Shown: positions 60,083 to 64,000 of the stretch, one piece after another | Position numbering within the stretch: the first letter of the stretch is position 1 | Layout of the letters: each line of letters begins with the position of its first letter | NCBI RefSeq assembly: GCF_000243255.1 | Contig: NZ_CM001436.1 | Location: 1,700,957 to 1,764,956, forward strand | Source: Methanoplanus limicola DSM 2279 | GTDB lineage: Archaea > Halobacteriota > Methanomicrobia > Methanomicrobiales > Methanomicrobiaceae | Direction of reading: 5' to 3' | DNA: 64,000 nucleotides | The notes under the pieces: generated by a model | The model's input: only the letters and a program-made list of their open reading frames with translations | What the model was told of the DNA's origin: nothing | The model's database searches: none | Position numbers and translations under genes: made by a program

Positions 60083-61261
60083 TTAAGAGCCTGTATGAGA
60101 TGTTTCAAACTCTTCATTCAGGAGATATTCTTTTACTGTTTCATCCTCCTCGGTTGTAACCTCTGGCCAGATTCTTGTTCCGGAATGGACAACTGTCCTG
60201 TTTTTAAGAACTGTTCTCGGACCGATAACAGTATTATTTTCAATATTTACTGACACTCCAATTTTGGCATCATTGTCAATTATACTGCCGCTTATTGTTG
60301 AATTATTACCGATGTCCACATGATTATAAACTGAAGATGAAAATATTTTTGAGTCATGCCCTATCATACAGTGCTCACCTATGCTGGTATAAGGACCTAT
60401 AATTACATTTTCCTCAATTTCAGTACCGGAACCGATTGAAACCGGACCGATTATCCTTGAATTTTCACCAATTGTTACTGCATCACCCAAGAGAACCGGA
60501 CCAAGGACTTTAGCACCTTTGACTGTGACATTTCCGTTAATATTTGTATAATTCATCTCCTGAAGTTTCCATCTTTCTGCCTCCCGGAGTGAACTGGGAC
60601 TGCCGACATCTGTCCAGTTTCCACGCGCAAGACTTCCTTTTATCACAATTCCCTTACCCATTAAAAGCGGGAAGAGATCTTTTGCAAAATCAAATTTTGT
60701 GTCTTCCGGAATAAAATCAAATATTGACGGGTTGCAGACATATATTCCCGTACTTGCAAGGTTTGAAAAAATTTCACCAGGTGACGGTTTTTCATGAAAA
60801 CGTTTGATGTGATAATTTACATCAATTTCAGCAATTCCATAATCACATGGGTTGTCAATGCTGACAAGAGCAATTGAAACGGCGCTTTCGCCTTTTATAT
60901 GATCCCTGTAAAATGAGAGAAGGTCAATATCGGTAATATGGTCCCCGCCCACAATCAGAAAAGGAGAATCACTCAGATATCTCTCAGCATTTTTTACACT
61001 TCCGGCGGTACCGAGTTTTACATCTTCCCTGACATATGTTATATTTACCCCAAATAGAGACCCGTCTCCAAGTGCATTCTGAATGTCATCCCCTTTATAC
61101 CCGATTGTGATAATAATATCATTGAATCCGAGATTTGAGAGATGAGCAACAAGATGCTGTATGGATGGTTTATTCACTATCGGAATGCAGGGTTTTGGTC
61201 TTTCAAAGGTAAGGGGGCGTAATCTTGTCCCTTCACCCCCGCACATTATACAGACTTTCAT
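60083..61261 (-). CDS. GlmU-like sugar-1-phosphate nucleotidylyltransferase
   Basis: Makes a nucleoside diphosphate sugar from sugar-1-phosphate and NTP. Nucleotidyl-binding MCGGEGTRLRPLTFERPKP (about 7-25) and VGGDHITDID mark the Rossmann-like domain (1-235). From about 245 a left-handed beta-helix of hexapeptide repeats follows (TIGENSRIIGPVSIGSG, IGPYTSIGEH), which may add an acetyltransferase activity or only shape the oligomer. 392 residues. The precise sugar (glucose, mannose or GlcNAc) is open. GlmM at 26.9-28.2 kb could supply the substrate. Confidence 0.92.
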   Translation of the reverse strand: MKVCIMCGGEGTRLRPLTFERPKPCIPIVNKPSIQHLVAHLSNLGFNDIIITIGYKGDDIQNALGDGSLFGVNITYVREDVKLGTAGSVKNAERYLSDSPFLIVGGDHITDIDLLSFYRDHIKGESAVSIALVSIDNPCDYGIAEIDVNYHIKRFHEKPSPGEIFSNLASTGIYVCNPSIFDFIPEDTKFDFAKDLFPLLMGKGIVIKGSLARGNWTDVGSPSSLREAERWKLQEMNYTNINGNVTVKGAKVLGPVLLGDAVTIGENSRIIGPVSIGSGTEIEENVIIGPYTSIGEHCMIGHDSKIFSSSVYNHVDIGNNSTISGSIIDNDAKIGVSVNIENNTVIGPRTVLKNRTVVHSGTRIWPEVTTEEDETVKEYLLNEEFETSHTGS

Positions 61262-61422
61262 TTTATCACTCTCCGGTTTAATTTTATATGATATAATTGA
61301 TGAAGATTAGTATTTTTAAAAATATGCCGCATGTGGAATTTCCGCCAATGAGCTTTAAGAAAATGTTTCGGAATTTATTTCATAGAATCTTTTTAAATCA
61401 AAGCCTGACATAATCAGTAATT

Positions 61423-61902
61423 ATGACTGATTTTTACTGTGATCTCTGTGGCAGATGCTGCATGGGTATGGGTAAATATGTGAAAATTACCGGCATGATG
61501 GGGCCGGGAAATTATGCTGTAGTGCATAAAATCTCAGGAGAAAATCTTTTTGCAAGAATTGAAAAGGATTTCAGGGACGATTATGATCCATTTACTGACA
61601 GCCATGAGGACTGGTGCCCTTTTTTAAGTGAACCTGATGAAAAAGGGCAGCACCACTGTGTGATATATTCTACAAGACCTTCCTTCTGTAAAGATTTTAT
61701 CTGCTGTCAGGGCAGAATTTATGACAGTTACGGGCAGAATTCCGGCAGAATCCGTGATGAGAAGACACTCCTCTCCGAGGATGCAGAGCTGAAGGAAATC
61801 TGGAAATGTATCGAAAGTTCAGATCATTCCGGAGATTTACTTAAAGCGAAGATAACTGAAATTATGACAAAAGCAGGTTACAGGGCAGATTTTTATGAGT
61901 GA
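61423..61902 (+). CDS. YkgJ-family cysteine cluster protein
   Basis: 159 residues with the zinc- or iron-cluster pattern CDLCGRCCMGMG at residues 5-16, WCPF near 65, and CVIYSTRPSFCKDFICCQG near 80-98. These match the YkgJ (UPF0153) family of putative Fe-S or zinc proteins. The YSTRPSFCKDF segment is the signature. Its end overlaps the next small cysteine-containing gene by 8 bases. Function unknown. Confidence 0.88.
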   Translation: MTDFYCDLCGRCCMGMGKYVKITGMMGPGNYAVVHKISGENLFARIEKDFRDDYDPFTDSHEDWCPFLSEPDEKGQHHCVIYSTRPSFCKDFICCQGRIYDSYGQNSGRIRDEKTLLSEDAELKEIWKCIESSDHSGDLLKAKITEIMTKAGYRADFYE

Positions 61903-62161
61903 TGGAAATTACCGCAGAATTAAGGTTATTTCAGGTTTTGTTGAATGCCTTCCGGATAAAAAAGAAAATACTGAAAGATGCCGCTTCTGTGTTCATTCAA
62001 GAAAGTTTATGGTTAATGGTATATGGTATGATTCACCTGCAAGGACATACTGTATGTCGTGCAGAACAACGGAGATGCCGGATTACAAAAATGCAGATGC
62101 TGTAATGTGTGATGACCTTAAAAAAGAAGGTTTCAGAAGTTTTCTGAATATCATAAGCTGA
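61895..62161 (+). CDS. Small cysteine-motif protein coupled to YkgJ
   Basis: 88 residues, no recognised family. It has CRFCVHSRKF and CMSCRTTEM, two CxxC knuckles 25 residues apart, suggesting a zinc or Fe-S site, plus isolated cysteines near the ends. The start ATG lies inside the last codons of the YkgJ gene (8-base overlap), so the two are translated together and probably act together. Confidence 0.65.
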   Translation: MSDGNYRRIKVISGFVECLPDKKENTERCRFCVHSRKFMVNGIWYDSPARTYCMSCRTTEMPDYKNADAVMCDDLKKEGFRSFLNIIS

Positions 62162-62165
62162 GGAT

Positions 62166-63638
62166 TTATCTGCCGGAATTTTTGTTATTGCATGCGATCT
62201 TTCTTATGAATTCAAAATCAGCATTTTTCTCAAAGTGACTGGCAAGATCGTTGAAGCTTTTATCAAGGGAAAAATGTGACTCATCAATACCTGAAAACAA
62301 AACGCCCCTCTTTGAATGCAGATATTTAAGAAGTGATTCTGTAAACTTAACATTTGAAAAAAGCCCGTGCATATATGTACCAATAACAAGACCGTCATCA
62401 GTTACGGCACCTTCACCCTCGAAGGCATTTTGGATGCCCTCTGATGATGTCACACCCATATGAATTTCATACCCTATGACCTCTCCGGCAGAGGTGAGAA
62501 TAGGGCCAACAGGATTTGATCTTCTTGACACCTGAACCGTAGTCTTTTTGTAGCCCTCAAATCTTGTGCTGATGTTAAGAAGACCTATACCCTCATAAAT
62601 TTCATCAGAATCTGATTCTACCGACATATCTGTTATTGTATTTCCAAGCATCTGATATCCGCCGCAGATCCCGATAATAGGTATTTTCTTATCTCTTGCC
62701 TCCTTTAATCTCTCATAAAAACCGTTTTCCCTTAAATATTTTAGATCTTCGATTGTGTTTTTTGTGCCCGGAATAATGATCAGATCGTAATCTCCGGGTA
62801 TCCTGTCAGGATGAACATATTCAACCCCTGTATAATTCTCAAGTATCTCAAAATCACTGAAATTGGAAATTCTCGGAAGTCTTATAATAGCAATTTTTAC
62901 AGGCCTCTTCTCCGAAGTTTTATCCTGAATAGAGAGAGAATCCTCACTAGGAATATTTATATCTATATATGGTATAACCCCGATAACCGGTTTTCCGGTG
63001 CGTTTCTCAATCTCACGAACACCTTCCCGGAACAGTTCCGGATCCCCCCTGAACTTGTTTATTATAAATCCCGCAACATTGGGCGCGACATCAGCCGGGA
63101 GAAGATTGTATGTTCCGATTAGCTGTGCAAAAATCCCCCCCCTTTCAATATCGCCTACGATAATTATTGGAATCTGTAGCTTTTTTGCAAGCTGAATATT
63201 TGCTATATCACGCTTATAGAGATTAATTTCGGCTGCTCCACCGGCCCCTTCAACAATAACAGTGCCGTATTTTTCTTCAAGTGAATAAAATGAATCCAGG
63301 GATATTTTCAGCAGTTCTTCAAACTCCATGTAATAATCGCCGATATATACATCTCTGAACGGTTTTCCCAGAAGAACAATCTGAGATGTCTTATCACCTT
63401 TTGGCTTCAGTAAAACCGGATTCATCTCTTTTTGTGGATTTACTCCTGCGGCAAATGCCTGCATGGCCTGTGCTATTCCAATTTCATCGCCTTCAGATGT
63501 TATATATGAATTGAGGCTCATATTCTGCGATTTAAAAGGGGAATTTACAATACCGCTGTTTTTAAGGGATCTGCATATTGCAGCAACGACTGTACTTTTT
63601 CCCGCATGAGAAGAAGTTCCAAGGATCATGAGAGACAT
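62166..63638 (-). CDS. cobQ: Cobyric acid synthase
   Basis: Amidates four carboxyl groups of the corrin ring in cobalamin synthesis with glutamine and ATP. The N-terminal dethiobiotin synthetase-like ATPase has LGTSSHAGKSTVVAAICRSL (6-25) and VEGAGGAAEINL; the C-terminal class I glutaminase has IIGICGGYQMLG with the nucleophile Cys (about 332) and GTYMHGLF with the catalytic His. 490 residues is normal. Also called CbiP. Cobalt for this pathway may enter by the CbiMNQO importer at 23.2-25.9 kb. Confidence 0.96.
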   Translation of the reverse strand: MSLMILGTSSHAGKSTVVAAICRSLKNSGIVNSPFKSQNMSLNSYITSEGDEIGIAQAMQAFAAGVNPQKEMNPVLLKPKGDKTSQIVLLGKPFRDVYIGDYYMEFEELLKISLDSFYSLEEKYGTVIVEGAGGAAEINLYKRDIANIQLAKKLQIPIIIVGDIERGGIFAQLIGTYNLLPADVAPNVAGFIINKFRGDPELFREGVREIEKRTGKPVIGVIPYIDINIPSEDSLSIQDKTSEKRPVKIAIIRLPRISNFSDFEILENYTGVEYVHPDRIPGDYDLIIIPGTKNTIEDLKYLRENGFYERLKEARDKKIPIIGICGGYQMLGNTITDMSVESDSDEIYEGIGLLNISTRFEGYKKTTVQVSRRSNPVGPILTSAGEVIGYEIHMGVTSSEGIQNAFEGEGAVTDDGLVIGTYMHGLFSNVKFTESLLKYLHSKRGVLFSGIDESHFSLDKSFNDLASHFEKNADFEFIRKIACNNKNSGR

Positions 63639-63726
63639 ATTCAGTAATTTATATGTTCTGCTCTTAATTTGAGTATTTGCCTTTTGTTTTCCGGAAAAAT
63701 CCTGAGCAACTAAACTGGAAAATTCA

Positions 63727-63754
63727 GGTTACAGCCCCATCTTAAATAGTAACC
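63727..63754. other. Hairpin GGTTAC/GTAACC in the cobQ-aIF1 intergenic region
   Basis: A perfect 6-bp inverted repeat (63727-63732 and 63749-63754) with a 16-base loop, about 90 bases upstream of cobQ on its strand. I see no further elements of a cobalamin riboswitch, so it is only noted. Confidence 0.3.
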
Positions 63755-63878
63755 GGGAGGGTTTGAGACGGTTTGATTTTGCGCGGATGCTAATTAAAAG
63801 AGAATTGAAGGATATTTTATATGATTATTTTATTGTATTACCTTTCTGTACAGGAAATGCTGTGATTTGCATGCCAAC

Positions 63879-63887
63879 AAATATATA
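63879..63887 (+). promoter_or_regulatory. TATA box of the aIF1 gene
   Basis: AAATATATA is centred about 29 bases before the ATG at 63912, predicting a very short leader. AGGT (63907-63910) just before the ATG could act as a minimal ribosome-binding site. Confidence 0.6.
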
Positions 63888-63911
63888 ACCCGAATATTAA
63901 CGTATCAGGTA

Positions 63912-64000
63912 ATGACTGGTGGTATTTGTCCGAAATGCGGACTGCCAAAAGAACTGTGTATCTGTGAAGAAGTTGCCAAGGAGCAGCAGCAGATCAGTGT
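63912..64000 (+). CDS. Translation initiation factor aIF1 (SUI1), 3'-truncated by window edge
   Basis: Start of the archaeal SUI1/eIF1 protein that checks start-codon fidelity on the small ribosomal subunit. The 29 visible residues include the N-terminal zinc-knuckle [21 protein letters not shown], the well-known opening of archaeal aIF1. The remaining ~75 residues lie outside the window. Confidence 0.9.
   Translation, partial: MTGGICPKCGLPKELCICEEVAKEQQQIS

Noticed and set aside
63639-63911. Cobalamin riboswitch upstream of cobQ
   Set aside because: Only one 6-bp hairpin is visible; the conserved B12-box core is not seen, and such riboswitches are rare in archaea.
1-64000. tRNA, rRNA, insertion sequences or prophage
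   Set aside because: I looked for tRNA T-loop patterns (GGTTCRANTCC), rRNA, transposase motifs and phage structural genes in all gaps and found none. The only recombinase has a housekeeping Xer layout.

Overview
The window is archaeal and almost certainly from a hydrogenotrophic methanogen, most likely of the order Methanomicrobiales. The evidence is the gene content: CofD for coenzyme F420, the DUF1890/DUF1894 pair known mainly from methanogens, archaeal SRP54/FtsY/aIF6/L31e/L39e/L18a, Rpb4 (RpoF), RadB, Pus10/TrmY, a CDC48 ATPase, and bacterial-type MutSL and XseAB of the kind found in this group. The species is not identifiable from sequence alone. No rRNA, tRNA or CRISPR was found. Many genes have a TATA-like box about 25 bases before the start codon, which suggests frequent leaderless transcription.

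Layout. 1-5.2 kb: the end of dapF, radB, larC and, divergently, a CDC48 ATPase with two unusual insertions. 5.3-10.8 kb: an acyl-CoA ligase coupled to a RecA/KaiC-fold protein with a ruined P-loop, an acyltransferase, a cobamide-type methionine synthase and aspS. 11-15.7 kb: a UspA protein, a secreted protein, and two CofD-family genes (one canonical, one degenerate) around a membrane protein. 16-20.4 kb: an HD hydrolase, then a ubiX-ubiD-aconitase X operon that fits the archaeal (phosphomevalonate dehydratase) mevalonate route. 20.4-26 kb: DUF2156, GNAT, DUF1890/1894, MntP and a cbiMNQO-type cobalt/nickel importer with an operator-like palindrome. 26-31.2 kb: an OGG1-like glycosylase lacking the catalytic lysine, GlmM, a DUF5806 protein and a XerA-type tyrosine recombinase.

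31.2-33.1 kb is a gene-free 2-kb block. It holds a 28-bp dif-like site beside the recombinase gene, a long stem-loop and 4.7 near-identical 215-bp tandem repeats. It is followed by mutS-mutL. This is the most unusual part of the window and may be a chromosome-dimer-resolution or terminus locus.

37.9-52 kb: DUF308, a HemK-type methyltransferase, a HerA-like ATPase, then the conserved archaeal information-processing clusters on the minus strand: ksgA-DUF655-rpoF-rpl21e-pus10-trmY-srp54-ftsY-pfdA-rplX-aIF6-rpl31e-rpl39e-PP-loop ATPase-PDCD5-rps19e, then yhbY-rnp4 and purN. 52-64 kb: a CNNM/CorC protein, a TIM-barrel protein, a TM2-like protein, xseAB, DUF371, an HVO_0476-type zinc protein, a membrane FKBP-like protein, Hsp20, a CBS-ParB fusion, a sugar nucleotidyltransferase, a YkgJ cysteine-cluster pair, cobyric acid synthase and the first codons of aIF1.

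Functional threads: corrinoid and nickel metabolism (CbiMNQO, CobQ, LarC, MetE-like), isoprenoid synthesis (UbiX/UbiD/AcnX), F420 (CofD), DNA maintenance (RadB, MutSL, XseAB, XerA, OGG-like, HerA-like) and translation/secretion. Several intergenic regions carry perfect inverted repeats in operator-like positions (10.95, 15.8, 21.8, 25.9, 30.0 and 58.5 kb); these are listed individually.
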